From positions 976,501-1,040,500 of the forward strand of contig NZ_CP011387.1 of assembly GCF_001644565.1 (NCBI RefSeq): 64,000 nucleotides of DNA, read 5' to 3'. Below the pieces are notes generated by a model, which was given only the letters and a program-made list of their open reading frames with translations, was not told where the DNA came from and ran no database searches. The stretch is from Deinococcus puniceus. GTDB lineage: Bacteria > Deinococcota > Deinococci > Deinococcales > Deinococcaceae. Shown here one piece after another: positions 31,810 to 40,824 of this stretch (its first letter is position 1; every line of letters starts with the position of its first letter). The position numbers and the translations under genes were made by a program.

Positions 31810-32690
31810 CCGACGGTTCTTCTGGCGGCACGGTTGCTCGCCCGTTGCCGGGGCCGCCCGCAGCCGCTGCACTCTTGGCCGATGCTGCTGCCCGTGCTGC
31901 ACGCTTGGCATCCCCACCGCACCTATCTATCGTGCGGCTGGGCGAAGACCCTGCCAGCGTCAGCTATGTGCGCGGCAAAGACCGCAAGGCGCGGGAAGTG
32001 GGCCTCCACAGCACCGTGTACGCGCTGCCCGAAGACACCTCGCAGGCCGACTTGTTGGCGCTGGTGGCCCGCTTGAACGCCGATCCTGATGTCAACGGCA
32101 TTCTGGTGCAGTTGCCACTGCCCGCCCATGTGTCCGAACAGGCCGTGCTGCACGCCATCGACCCGCGCAAGGATGTCGACGGGTTTCATCCGGTGAACGT
32201 GGGCGAACTGTGGGCGGGCCGCCCGGTGCTGGCTCCCTGCACGCCCGCCGGAATCATGTACATGCTGGGTCATTACAGCATTCCGGTGGCCGGAGCGCGG
32301 GCCGTGATCGTGGGCCGCAGCCATATCGTGGGGCGACCCCTGGCAGCCATGCTGCTGAATGCCCATGCCACCGTGACCGTTGCCCATAGCCGCACCCCCG
32401 ATTTGGGTGCAGTGACCCGTGAAGCCGACTTGCTGTTCGCCGCTGTAGGCCGCGTCCATCTGGTTACGCCTGACATGGTGAAGCCCGGAGCTACCGTCGT
32501 GGATGTGGGCATCAACCGCGTGGTGGGCGCAGACGGCAAGGCCCACCTGACGGGCGACGTTCACCCGGATGTGGCGGCGGTGGCGGGTGCATTGACGCCT
32601 GTGCCGGGCGGCGTGGGGCCACTGACCATCGCACAATTGCTGGCAAACACGGTCACGGCGGCAGAAAGGCAGGCGGCGGCCCGCCTCTGA
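31806..32690 (+). CDS. folD: methylenetetrahydrofolate dehydrogenase / cyclohydrolase
   Basis: 294 residues, GTG start overlapping the nusB stop. Bifunctional FolD interconverts 5,10-methylene-, methenyl- and 10-formyl-tetrahydrofolate in the cytoplasm. Signatures: [14 protein letters not shown] with the catalytic Tyr and Lys, [20 protein letters not shown], the NADP-binding [14 protein letters not shown], and [14 protein letters not shown]. Third gene of the Asp23-nusB-folD operon. Confidence 0.96.
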   Translation: MTDGSSGGTVARPLPGPPAAAALLADAAARAARLASPPHLSIVRLGEDPASVSYVRGKDRKAREVGLHSTVYALPEDTSQADLLALVARLNADPDVNGILVQLPLPAHVSEQAVLHAIDPRKDVDGFHPVNVGELWAGRPVLAPCTPAGIMYMLGHYSIPVAGARAVIVGRSHIVGRPLAAMLLNAHATVTVAHSRTPDLGAVTREADLLFAAVGRVHLVTPDMVKPGATVVDVGINRVVGADGKAHLTGDVHPDVAAVAGALTPVPGGVGPLTIAQLLANTVTAAERQAAARL

Positions 32691-32770
32691 ACCCAGACCA
32701 GTCTGAACCCTGACCTGTGCAAGCTGGAACCCTGTGCAAACTGGAACAGAGTGCAATTCTTTTCAGCCGC

Positions 32771-32776
32771 TAGACT
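32771..32776 (+). promoter_or_regulatory. -10 box of the divergent PAP2 gene
   Basis: TAGACT ends nine bases before the GTG at 32786. Confidence 0.45.
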
Positions 32777-32785
32777 AAGCTCCGC

Positions 32786-33244
32786 GTGAATACGTTCGCT
32801 GAACTTCTCGGAAACCGCTGGCTGCTGACGGCTGTGCTGGCCTCTACGGGCGCACAGGTGCTCAAAGTCCTCCTGATTTTATTGATAGAGCGGCGCTGGC
32901 GGCCCGCTGCCTTCATGGAAACGGGCGGCATGCCCAGCAGCCACTCGGCTATGGTGGCGGCCCTGACCACCGGAATTGGCCTGACCCAAGGCGTCGGCAG
33001 CCCGCTGTTTGCCGCCAGCGCCGTGTTTGCCCTGATCGTGATGTACGACGCCACCGGAGTCCGCCACAGCAGCGGCATGCAGGCCCGCTTGCTGAACGAA
33101 CTCGTGGACGAACTGCGGGCCGTGGTGCGCGAAGGCTTTGCGCCGCTGCCGCTGCGGGTGTTGTTGGGCCACACCTATTTAGAGGTGGGGATCGGCACGC
33201 TCTTGGGAGTAGGGGCGGGATTTTTCGCTTTCACGGTGCTTTAG
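32786..33244 (+). CDS. divergent PAP2 family (DUF212) membrane protein
   Basis: 152 residues, GTG start. The family hallmark GGMPSSHSAMVAALTTGIG and YDATGVRHSSGMQARLLNEL are present, with four hydrophobic segments and a C-terminal GHTYLEVGIGTLLG. This is a diverged lipid phosphatase family; the catalytic His/Arg set of canonical PAP2 is incomplete, and its substrate is unknown. Followed by a repeat-associated hairpin. Confidence 0.88.
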   Translation: MNTFAELLGNRWLLTAVLASTGAQVLKVLLILLIERRWRPAAFMETGGMPSSHSAMVAALTTGIGLTQGVGSPLFAASAVFALIVMYDATGVRHSSGMQARLLNELVDELRAVVREGFAPLPLRVLLGHTYLEVGIGTLLGVGAGFFAFTVL

Positions 33245-33250
33245 AACCCG

Positions 33251-33345
33251 GTAGTGGTCAGTGGAAAAGGCAAACCCCCCGATCAATCCGGGTGCGTTTG
33301 CCCTTCTCTTTTTCCACTTCCTACTCACCACTCACTGGTTTCTAC
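33251..33345. repeat. family C hairpin repeat, probable terminator
   Basis: GGCAAAC (about 33270) pairs with GTTTGCC (about 33297), and outside it GTGGAAAA pairs with TTTTTCCAC. The flank TACTCACCACTCAC also occurs at 46865-46890, and the same arm is found at 39239. It lies at the 3' ends of two converging genes. Confidence 0.55.
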
Positions 33346-33722
33346 GCTACTCCCTGCACCGCTCCCGTCAGCAGCAGCCCCAACCGTTCCCGCGTAAAGG
33401 CGCGTTTGCCTTCCCACAGGCCGCCTTCTGGCCCTGCATGCAGATGCCAATGCTTGCTGCCGCCCATCAGGCGCAGGCTGATTCCCTTCAAATCTACATG
33501 GCGCGGGCTGACGGCGGCCACCAACAACGGTTGCCCGCCCGTGCCCACACTGACGCTCATCACGGTGGTGGGCAAGTCGTAGGGGCGCTCCATGCGGTAG
33601 ATGTAGTCGGGGAAATCGGCAATTTTGGTGAAGGTCAGGCCACGCGCCGCAGCCTCGGCGTCCAGCCAGCCCAGCAGGTCTATCCAAGCGGAGTACAGTT
33701 GCCCGTCGGTTGCATGTGCCAT
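33342..33722 (-). CDS. conserved small protein of unknown function
   Basis: 126 residues from the ATG at 33722. No signal peptide or membrane segment; mixed alpha/beta composition with many Trp and Gly. No family recognised. Evidence that it is real: TACACT ends eight bases before the ATG in the leaderless arrangement, and the frame is the only coding candidate here. An in-frame TTG at 33731 overlaps the box and is less likely. Confidence 0.6.
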   Translation of the reverse strand: MAHATDGQLYSAWIDLLGWLDAEAAARGLTFTKIADFPDYIYRMERPYDLPTTVMSVSVGTGGQPLLVAAVSPRHVDLKGISLRLMGGSKHWHLHAGPEGGLWEGKRAFTRERLGLLLTGAVQGVA

Positions 33723-33730
33723 GTCGCACA

Positions 33731-33736
33731 AGTGTA
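33731..33736 (-). promoter_or_regulatory. -10 box of the small unknown gene
   Basis: TACACT ends eight bases before the ATG at 33722. Confidence 0.45.
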
Positions 33737-33752
33737 ACTCATACCAAATTGC

Positions 33753-33864
33753 GATGATTCGCGAGAATCATCCGAGCAGAGCGAGTGGCGAAGAGTATGG
33801 GCTGGCGGCGATGGACGAACATCCGGTGATGTTGCGGATGTTCGGGAATCAGAGCAAGTCCATA
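33753..33864. repeat. family B structured repeat, copy 1
   Basis: Ordered parts: hairpin GATGATTC-GCGA-GAATCATC (33753-33772); conserved box CGAGCAGAGCGAGTGGCGAAG; outer stem TATGGGCTGGC (33796-33806) with GCAAGTCCATA (33854-33864); inner perfect 10-bp hairpin CGAACATCCG (33816-33825) / CGGATGTTCG (33835-33844). Copy 2 at 52571 has the same layout with different stem sequences. Confidence 0.75.
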
Positions 33865-33957
33865 TCAGGGGCCGGAAGTGGGAGGCGGACGCTTGAAATG
33901 CCGCCCTCCGTCAATCGGCCTATTTCCCTCCGCTCCTGCCCATGCTCTGCTATCCCA

Positions 33958-34548
33958 GTGCAGCGCATCTTGGTTATCGGCACCACAGGCAGTGGCAAAA
34001 CCACGTTGGCGCGTGCTATTGCCGGGCGTTTGGCCTTGCCACACGGCGAGCAGGACGCATGGAACCATCAACCCGGTTGGCAGGCCGCGCCTACCGAACA
34101 CTTCCGGGCGCAGGTGGCTGCCTTTACGTCCCAAAACGCTTGGGTCATGGACGGCAACTACAGCAAGGCGAGAGACATCGGCTGGGCGCGGGCCGATACC
34201 TTGGTGTGGCTGGATTATCCGGGGCAGGTGGTGTTCTGGCGCTTGCTGACACGTACCGTGCGGCGAACGGTGTCGCAGGAAGAACTCTGGAACGGCAACC
34301 GCGAAAGCCTGCGCGGGCAGTTTTCGCGGGAAAGTGTCTTGCCGTGGTTTTTCCGCACCCACTGGAAACGTCGGCGCGAAACACCCCAGCAGATCGCCCA
34401 GTTTCCACATCTGAAGGTAATTCGCTTGCGTTCGCCGGGAGCGGCTGAGGCTTGGGTGGGGGCGCTGGTGGAAGAGCAATCGCTTTGCTCACTCACCCCC
34501 TCTGCTCCGCAGCTCTGCGAGTCCCCACCCGTACCCCCTCAAGGGTGA
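33958..34548 (+). CDS. P-loop nucleotide kinase-like protein (adenylate kinase / FlaR-like)
   Basis: 196 residues from the GTG at 33958, directly before the first strand VQRILVIGTTGSGKTTLA, whose Walker A is GTTGSGKT. The following HGEQDAWNHQPGWQ and WVMDGNYSKARD, then DTLVWLDYPGQVVFWRLL, match small AAA/kinase proteins annotated 'DNA topology modulation protein FlaR-related' or adenylate kinase-like. The last ~25 residues (from SLCSLTPSAP) are encoded by repeat-like DNA at 34488-34562, so the native C-terminus may have been replaced. Substrate unknown. Confidence 0.75.
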   Translation: MQRILVIGTTGSGKTTLARAIAGRLALPHGEQDAWNHQPGWQAAPTEHFRAQVAAFTSQNAWVMDGNYSKARDIGWARADTLVWLDYPGQVVFWRLLTRTVRRTVSQEELWNGNRESLRGQFSRESVLPWFFRTHWKRRRETPQQIAQFPHLKVIRLRSPGAAEAWVGALVEEQSLCSLTPSAPQLCESPPVPPQG

Positions 34549-34562
34549 GGGAGTTCATTCCG
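34488..34562. repeat. diverged family A-like repeat overlapping a gene end
   Basis: CCCCCTCTGCTCCGCAG and CCCCCTCAAGGGTGAGGG resemble the outer and inner parts of the family A repeats. It supplies the last codons of the kinase-like gene. Relationship less certain than for the other copies. Confidence 0.4.
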
Positions 34563-34579
34563 TTTATAAATCGGTGTTA

Positions 34580-36412
34580 TCACCCCTGAAGCAGCAACCG
34601 CCCGCCCATTGCATTCAGCGTCACTTCTCCACCTGTCCACATCTCGCCTGTCAGTGCGTCGCGCCATTCTCCAGCGGGCAGCGTCAGCGTAATTTCGTGC
34701 GATTCGGTGCGGCGGCTGGCGCACACAGCGGCGCGTTCGGTGCGCCCGTCTGCGTGCGTGTATTCGCGCAAGTAAGCGATGGCGTCGGCCTCGGCGTGCA
34801 GGAACCGCAGATTGCCTTCTTGCAAGGCGTGTGTCTTGCGGCGCACCCCAATCAGGGCCTTCACTTTGGCGCGGAGATCGGTGTCCCAGTCGGCTTCGTC
34901 CCAAGGCATCGGCTCGCGGCACCACGGCATATTTCCGGCTCGGCTCTGGGTCACGCCCACCTCGGTGCCGTAGTAGGTGCAGGGCACGCCCGCGTAGCCC
35001 ATCAGCAGCGTAAAGGCCGCCAGAAAGCGCGTGCGGTCATTGCCCACCCGGTACATGGCCCGTCCGATGTCGTGCGATTCCAGCAGGTTCACCATGCTGA
35101 GGCCTACTTGCGGCGGCAGCGCATGGTAAGCGTCCCAGAGGATTTCGGCCACTTCCGGCCCCGCGAGTTGGCTGGGTTCCGAAAAGTAGGTGGCCCCACT
35201 CAGCCACTGCATCACGGGCAGCCCGAAGCCGTGGTAATTCATGGCGCTGTCCTCGCCCTTACCGTCCAACGCGTGTTCGGGGTCAAAAAAGCGCTCGCCG
35301 AAAATGAAGGCGTCTGGTTTTTCCTGCCGCGCCGCCGATTTGAGGGCGCGGTGCAGAGGCAAGTTGTCGTCGTCGGTGCCGTCCGTGCCGATCATGTGGG
35401 CCACATCCAGCCGCCAGCCCGCCGCTCCACGCCGCAGCCAGTAACGCACTACGCTCTCTTCTCCGCTTAGAAATTCCTGCACCGCCAATTCGTTGCGGTA
35501 ATCGATTTTGGGCAGCGTCGGCACATCAAAAAAGGCGTGATAGGGGGGCTTGCCGGGCGTGTCACGCCATGTAAACAGGCCGCGCTCGGGGGCCGCTTCG
35601 TCCTTCAGGGCCGCCTGAAACAGCGCATTCTCGTTGCCCATATGGTTGAACACGCCGTCCAGCACCAGCTTCACGCCTGCGGCTTCGGCGGCCTGCGCCA
35701 ATTCATCCCACGCCGCTTCGCCGCCCAAGTGGGGGTCGACTCGGCGGTAATCGGTGATGTCGTAGCGGTGATTGGAGGGCGAGACGAAAATCGGCGTCAA
35801 CCACAGCGCATTGATGCCCAAATCGGTTAGGTACGGCAGGGCCTGAGTCACGCCGTTCAGGTCGCCGCCGTAGTGGGCGTGAATGTCGCCGTGCGCGTCT
35901 ACGGGCGTATTCCATTCCACATGCTCTACCGGGCGGCCCTCATAGATGTATTCCCCGGTTTGTACGTCGTTGGCGGGGTCGCCGTTGCGGAAGCGGTCTG
36001 GAAAGATTTGATAGAACACGCTGCGCCAGGCCCATTCCGGGGCGGTGTGGCCTGCCAAATACTGAAACCAATTGCGGAAGCCCCGGCGGGTGTGGTGCAG
36101 CCCCAGCGCCGTCAGGTTCAGGTGATCGCCGGGTAAATCCAGTGTCCACGCATAGCGCACACGGTCACTGTGCAGCGGCAATTCGGCCTCGAACCAGCGG
36201 CCTTCTCCCCCTAAATCCCCCACCTCCCGCGCTACAAAGCTCTCGATTTCGCCCACCTGTACCACACGCAGGCGTACCGCCGTCACAGGTAAGGTGGTTC
36301 TCATTCGGACGGTCACGCTGTTTCCCCGCGCCGCCCCCAACTGCGAGGTGTAAGCGGGTGTGTGGTCGTGCTGGGCACTCAGGATGGACGAAAAAAAAGT
36401 GCTTGTGGTCAT
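34580..36412 (-). CDS. GH13 alpha-amylase family enzyme (neopullulanase / maltogenic amylase type)
   Basis: 610 residues from the ATG preceded by GGAGGTTTCCT. An N-terminal beta-sandwich (1-115) precedes the catalytic barrel starting at WAWRSVFYQIFPDRFRNGD. Conserved regions: DGVFNHMG, nucleophile Asp in GWRLDVAH, acid/base Glu in FIFGERFF, and third Asp in LLESHDIGR. A C-terminal beta domain follows. With no signal peptide it is probably intracellular and degrades maltodextrins, pullulan or cyclodextrins. It is divergent from BMP copy 2, and its upstream region carries two inverted repeats. Confidence 0.92.
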   Translation of the reverse strand: MTTSTFFSSILSAQHDHTPAYTSQLGAARGNSVTVRMRTTLPVTAVRLRVVQVGEIESFVAREVGDLGGEGRWFEAELPLHSDRVRYAWTLDLPGDHLNLTALGLHHTRRGFRNWFQYLAGHTAPEWAWRSVFYQIFPDRFRNGDPANDVQTGEYIYEGRPVEHVEWNTPVDAHGDIHAHYGGDLNGVTQALPYLTDLGINALWLTPIFVSPSNHRYDITDYRRVDPHLGGEAAWDELAQAAEAAGVKLVLDGVFNHMGNENALFQAALKDEAAPERGLFTWRDTPGKPPYHAFFDVPTLPKIDYRNELAVQEFLSGEESVVRYWLRRGAAGWRLDVAHMIGTDGTDDDNLPLHRALKSAARQEKPDAFIFGERFFDPEHALDGKGEDSAMNYHGFGLPVMQWLSGATYFSEPSQLAGPEVAEILWDAYHALPPQVGLSMVNLLESHDIGRAMYRVGNDRTRFLAAFTLLMGYAGVPCTYYGTEVGVTQSRAGNMPWCREPMPWDEADWDTDLRAKVKALIGVRRKTHALQEGNLRFLHAEADAIAYLREYTHADGRTERAAVCASRRTESHEITLTLPAGEWRDALTGEMWTGGEVTLNAMGGRLLLQG

Positions 36413-36767
36413 AGGAAACCTCCGGGACAAAGAAAATCGAGAGCATGAAAAAGGCGTCTGGCACGGCCCGCCTGCAAGGTGCAGAAGAAGGTCGTGCCAG
36501 ACGGCAAGCGTTGCCTGTGGGTTGTGTGAATTCAGCGTATACGGATTCCAGTTTGGGGGGAAGTGGGTCGGGGGTCAAGGGGGGACAGCATGACGGACGG
36601 AATCAGCGAGACGACCCGGAGCAACCGACTCGGAATAATCCATTCCAGCAGGCCCCCCGCCCCCCCAGCGGATGAAGCACCCCCAGCGGGTGAATTGATG
36701 CTTTTTTCACGCTGGGGCGCACTGGGCGCGAGAAAACATACGGGCAGACGCGGGAAGGCACGGCAGC
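36413..36767. other. divergent intergenic region with two inverted repeats
   Basis: No gene. 36455-36465 (CGTCTGGCACG) and 36493-36503 (CGTGCCAGACG) form a perfect 11-bp inverted repeat enclosing a small CTGCA/TGCAG hairpin; on the minus strand this lies in the amylase leader. 36681-36688 (CCCCAGCG) and 36710-36717 (CGCTGGGG) form a second one, enclosing a T6 run, on the side of the BMP gene. The two may be operators or structured leaders. Confidence 0.5.
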
Positions 36768-37970
36768 ATGGAGCCGATGAAACGCACTGCCACCGCTCGT
36801 CCTATGAAGGTTCTCCCAACAGTCGCTTCGGCTTCTGCTCGCCGCCTTTCTGGGTCTGCCCGTCTCGTCTTGGTAGCGTCGTTGGCGTTGGCCGGGGCCG
36901 CGCCCAGTGTGGCTCAGACTGCGCCCGCCAAGACCATCGGCCTCGCGTTCGACGTGGGCGGCATCAAGGACGGCGGCTTTAACCAAGCGGCCTATGAGGG
37001 AGCGCAGCGTGCGGCCAAAGAACTGGGACTGACCATCAGAACGTCGCAGCCCAAAAAGGCCACCGAGATCGGGCAGGGCGTGTCTCCGCTCATCCGGGGC
37101 GGTGCGGGACTGGTCATCGGCGTGGGGTACGCCAACAACGACGCGATTACCCGCACGGCCTCCGAGTTTATGGACAGCCGTTTTGCAGTGGTCGATGACC
37201 TGCCCAAAGGTAAAAATGCCGTGGGCCTGCGTTTCCGCGAGCAGGAAGGCAGCTTTTTGGCGGGTTTTTTGGCGGGCAAGCAGAGCAGCACGGGCATCGT
37301 GGGCTTTGTGGGCGGCGTAGATGTGCCCGTGATCCAGAAATTCCGCGCAGGCTTCGCGGCGGGCGTGAAATTCGCCTGCCCCAATTGCCGAGTCGTCACA
37401 GCCTTCGTGGCCAAAACCAGCGCCGGATTCAATGACCCCAAAGCCGCCGCCGTGATTGCCGCCAGCATGACCAAACAGGGCGTAGACGTGATTTTCCCGG
37501 CAGCGGGGGGCAGCGGTCAGGGCGTCGTGAATTTCATCAAGGGGCAGCCGTGCATCAGGGCGGCCAACTTGCCTGCGGGCGTGACCTTCAAGAGTGACCT
37601 GTTTGCCGCAGTCGCCAAGAGCGCCACCTACAAAAAGCTCTGCACCACCGATTCTCGCCCGCTGTTTTTCATCGGCGTGGACACCAACCAGAACGCGCTG
37701 GGCGACTTTGATAAGAAGGTGAACACCCTCAATCACGGCCTGACCAGCATGGTCAAACGGGTGGACAACGCCGTGTACACCATCATCAAGGAATACGCCG
37801 AAGACCGGCCCTGGCGCGGGGGAGACCGTTCCTTCGGCCTCAGCAACGGCGGGGTCAGCGTGGCGATTGACAGCCACAACCGCGCCCTGATTCCGGCGGC
37901 CCTGGAAACCAGCCTGAAAAAAGTGGAGCAACTGATTACCGACGGCGTGATTAAGGTGCCGACTCAGTAA
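36768..37970 (+). CDS. BMP-family nucleoside-binding protein, copy 2
   Basis: 400 residues from the ATG at 36768; ATGs at 36777 and 36804 are also possible and give a more usual signal peptide. The exported domain starts near AKTIGLAFDVGG. Ligand-type motifs resemble copy 1: GGFNQAAYEG, VVDDLP, FIGVDTNQN, TSMVKRVDNAVY. It carries an extra CPNC pair (KFACPNCRVV) shared only with copy 3. Function inferred: binding of purine nucleosides for ABC import. Copy 3 follows 138 bases downstream on the same strand, indicating tandem duplication. Confidence 0.88.
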   Translation: MEPMKRTATARPMKVLPTVASASARRLSGSARLVLVASLALAGAAPSVAQTAPAKTIGLAFDVGGIKDGGFNQAAYEGAQRAAKELGLTIRTSQPKKATEIGQGVSPLIRGGAGLVIGVGYANNDAITRTASEFMDSRFAVVDDLPKGKNAVGLRFREQEGSFLAGFLAGKQSSTGIVGFVGGVDVPVIQKFRAGFAAGVKFACPNCRVVTAFVAKTSAGFNDPKAAAVIAASMTKQGVDVIFPAAGGSGQGVVNFIKGQPCIRAANLPAGVTFKSDLFAAVAKSATYKKLCTTDSRPLFFIGVDTNQNALGDFDKKVNTLNHGLTSMVKRVDNAVYTIIKEYAEDRPWRGGDRSFGLSNGGVSVAIDSHNRALIPAALETSLKKVEQLITDGVIKVPTQ

Positions 37971-38108
37971 GGTCAGTAAGACGGACGCACGAACGGGTCG
38001 GCTAGGCTAAAGGTCAAGTTCACGCTTCACAATCCAAACCCCTCACTTCTGTCATCTATGACGCTTTGACCGTTCGGGTCGGCGCATGCATGCCAGTGAA
38101 AGGAGCGT

Positions 38109-39221
38109 ATGAAGACATTGCCTTCTCGCCGCCGTGCTGTCCTGAGTGTTTCCCTTCTTCTGTTCGTCAGTCTGGCCGCCTCCGCCCCCGCTGTGCCCAG
38201 CGTCATGCTGCTGTTCGATCCGGCGGGGCGGGCCGACAACGCCATCAACCAAAGCGCCTCGGACGGCCTAGACCGCGTGGTGCGCGACAGCGGCATTGCC
38301 TTCGGCTCCAACGCGGTGGTGGATGCCGACGACGCCTTGACCCAGATTCGGGACGCGGCCAAAGCCAATACGGTGGTGGTCGCGGTGGGCGGCATCAGCG
38401 TGGGCGCACTGACCAAGATCGCCAAGGAGTTCCCGAAGGTCAAGTTTATCGGCGTAGACAGCCTGCCCAGCGGCCTGAACACGGCGGGCCTGCGCTTCCG
38501 CGAGCATGAAGGCGGCTTCCTTGCGGGCGCGTTGGCGGGCAAAGCCAGCAGCACCCAGATTCTGGGCGTGGTGGGCGCGGGCAACGATCCTGTCACCATC
38601 AAATACCGCGCAGGCTTTATCGCGGGCGTAAAATTCGTGTGCGGCAAATGCACCGTGCTGACCGCCAACGTGACCAAGCCCAACGACACCTTTGGGGCCA
38701 CCACCATTACCAAAGGGCTGTTTGCCAAAGGCGCAGACATCGTGCTGGCCGCCGCCGGAAGTAGCAGCCGGGGCGTGGTCAGTGCGGCGGGCACCGTGGA
38801 ATGCCTGAACGCCAAGACCCTGCCCAAAGGCGTGACCTTCAAGAGCGACATGTTCAAGGCTGTGCCCCGCAGCGGTGCCTACAAAGACACCTGCAAGGGC
38901 GACACCCGCCCCGTATTCGCCATCGGCACCGAGAGCAATATGAACCGCTGGGGCGACACCGATATCGACGCCAGCACGCTCAATCACACCCTGACCAGCG
39001 TGGTCAAGCGGGCCGACAACGCCGTCTATGCCATCCTGAGCGACATCGCGGCGGGCAGGCCTTGGCGACCCGGCGAACGCGGCTTTGCCCTGCAAAACGG
39101 CGGCATAGAACTGGTCATCGAAAAGACCAACCGCGCCCTGATTACGCCCCAAATGGAAAAAGACCTCGGTAAGATTCAGAAATTGGTGACGGACGGGGTG
39201 ATCAAGGTTCCAGTGCAGTGA
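38109..39221 (+). CDS. BMP-family protein, copy 3, diverged ligand site
   Basis: 370 residues with AAAGGAG before the ATG and a signal peptide (about 1-26). Overall alignment to copies 1 and 2 is continuous, including the CGKC pair and TSVVKRADNAVY. Three positions that face ligand in PnrA-type proteins differ: the FNQ of the other copies is INQ, the acidic VDD is VDS, and GVD(S/T)NQN is GTESNMN. It may therefore bind another molecule or act as a sensor; this is inference. A 17-bp perfect hairpin follows. Confidence 0.88.
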   Translation: MKTLPSRRRAVLSVSLLLFVSLAASAPAVPSVMLLFDPAGRADNAINQSASDGLDRVVRDSGIAFGSNAVVDADDALTQIRDAAKANTVVVAVGGISVGALTKIAKEFPKVKFIGVDSLPSGLNTAGLRFREHEGGFLAGALAGKASSTQILGVVGAGNDPVTIKYRAGFIAGVKFVCGKCTVLTANVTKPNDTFGATTITKGLFAKGADIVLAAAGSSSRGVVSAAGTVECLNAKTLPKGVTFKSDMFKAVPRSGAYKDTCKGDTRPVFAIGTESNMNRWGDTDIDASTLNHTLTSVVKRADNAVYAILSDIAAGRPWRPGERGFALQNGGIELVIEKTNRALITPQMEKDLGKIQKLVTDGVIKVPVQ

Positions 39222-39238
39222 AAAGACGGTAAGTAGTG

Positions 39239-39284
39239 AGTGGGAAAGGCAAAACGACGCTGAGTCTGTTTTGCCTTTCCCACT
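39239..39284 (+). terminator. family C hairpin, terminator of BMP copy 3
   Basis: AGTGGGAAAGGCAAAAC (39239-39255) pairs perfectly over 17 bases with GTTTTGCCTTTCCCACT (39268-39284), loop 12. The arm also occurs at 33251-33345 and in part at 46857-46890, so terminators here belong to a repeat family. Confidence 0.65.
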
Positions 39285-39333
39285 GTTATGGTTGTAACGC
39301 TTTGCAGTTTTGATAGGGAGTTGGTGGTGGCGG

Positions 39334-39425
39334 GCGAACCCCACAGTCTGCTCTCCTACGGAGCTATACCAGTCCGCAGCCAGCCCCCTTTGGAGGGGAG
39401 TGTACAGGCTATTGTCCCCACTTGC
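39334..39425. repeat. family A dispersed repeat, truncated copy
   Basis: GCGAACCCCACAGTCTGCT then AGCCAGCCCCCTTTGGAGG and GGGGAGTG..TTGTCCCCAC. The right end with the TTCACC inverted repeat is missing. Confidence 0.6.
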
Positions 39426-39459
39426 CGCCGTTATCCCTTTCTTCCCGCCGCCCGCCGCG

Positions 39460-39465
39460 TAAACT
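39460..39465 (+). promoter_or_regulatory. -10 box of ispG, leaderless type
   Basis: TAAACT ends six bases before the ATG at 39472. Confidence 0.5.
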
Positions 39466-39471
39466 AGAGCC

Positions 39472-40701
<1,230 letters not shown>

Positions 40702-40721
40702 GCGGGCGTTCTGGGCGGGGC

Positions 40722-40758
40722 GTCTAAGGGTGTAAAAGGCTAGGGTCTAAGGTGCTGG
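40722..40758. repeat. family E short repeat
   Basis: GTCTAAGGG ... GGTCTAAGGTGCTGG. The last 15 bases recur inverted at 47799-47815, within the potB-potC gap. Confidence 0.45.
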
Positions 40759-40772
40759 AGCGGGTACGTTAT

Positions 40773-40813
40773 AAGAGGAAGCCGACGAATTTCACTCTCG
40801 TCGGCTTCCTCTT
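40773..40813. terminator. bidirectional terminator hairpin between ispG and the secreted protein gene
   Basis: AAGAGGAAGCCGACGA (40773-40788) pairs perfectly over 16 bases with TCGTCGGCTTCCTCTT (40798-40813), loop 9. It sits between convergent stops; T-runs are weak. Confidence 0.65.
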
Positions 40814-40824
40814 GTCCCGTGACT

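Noticed and set aside
33625..33957. N-terminal extension of the kinase-like gene
   Set aside because: It would be encoded by the structured repeat, and the protein's first strand begins right at the GTG at 33958.
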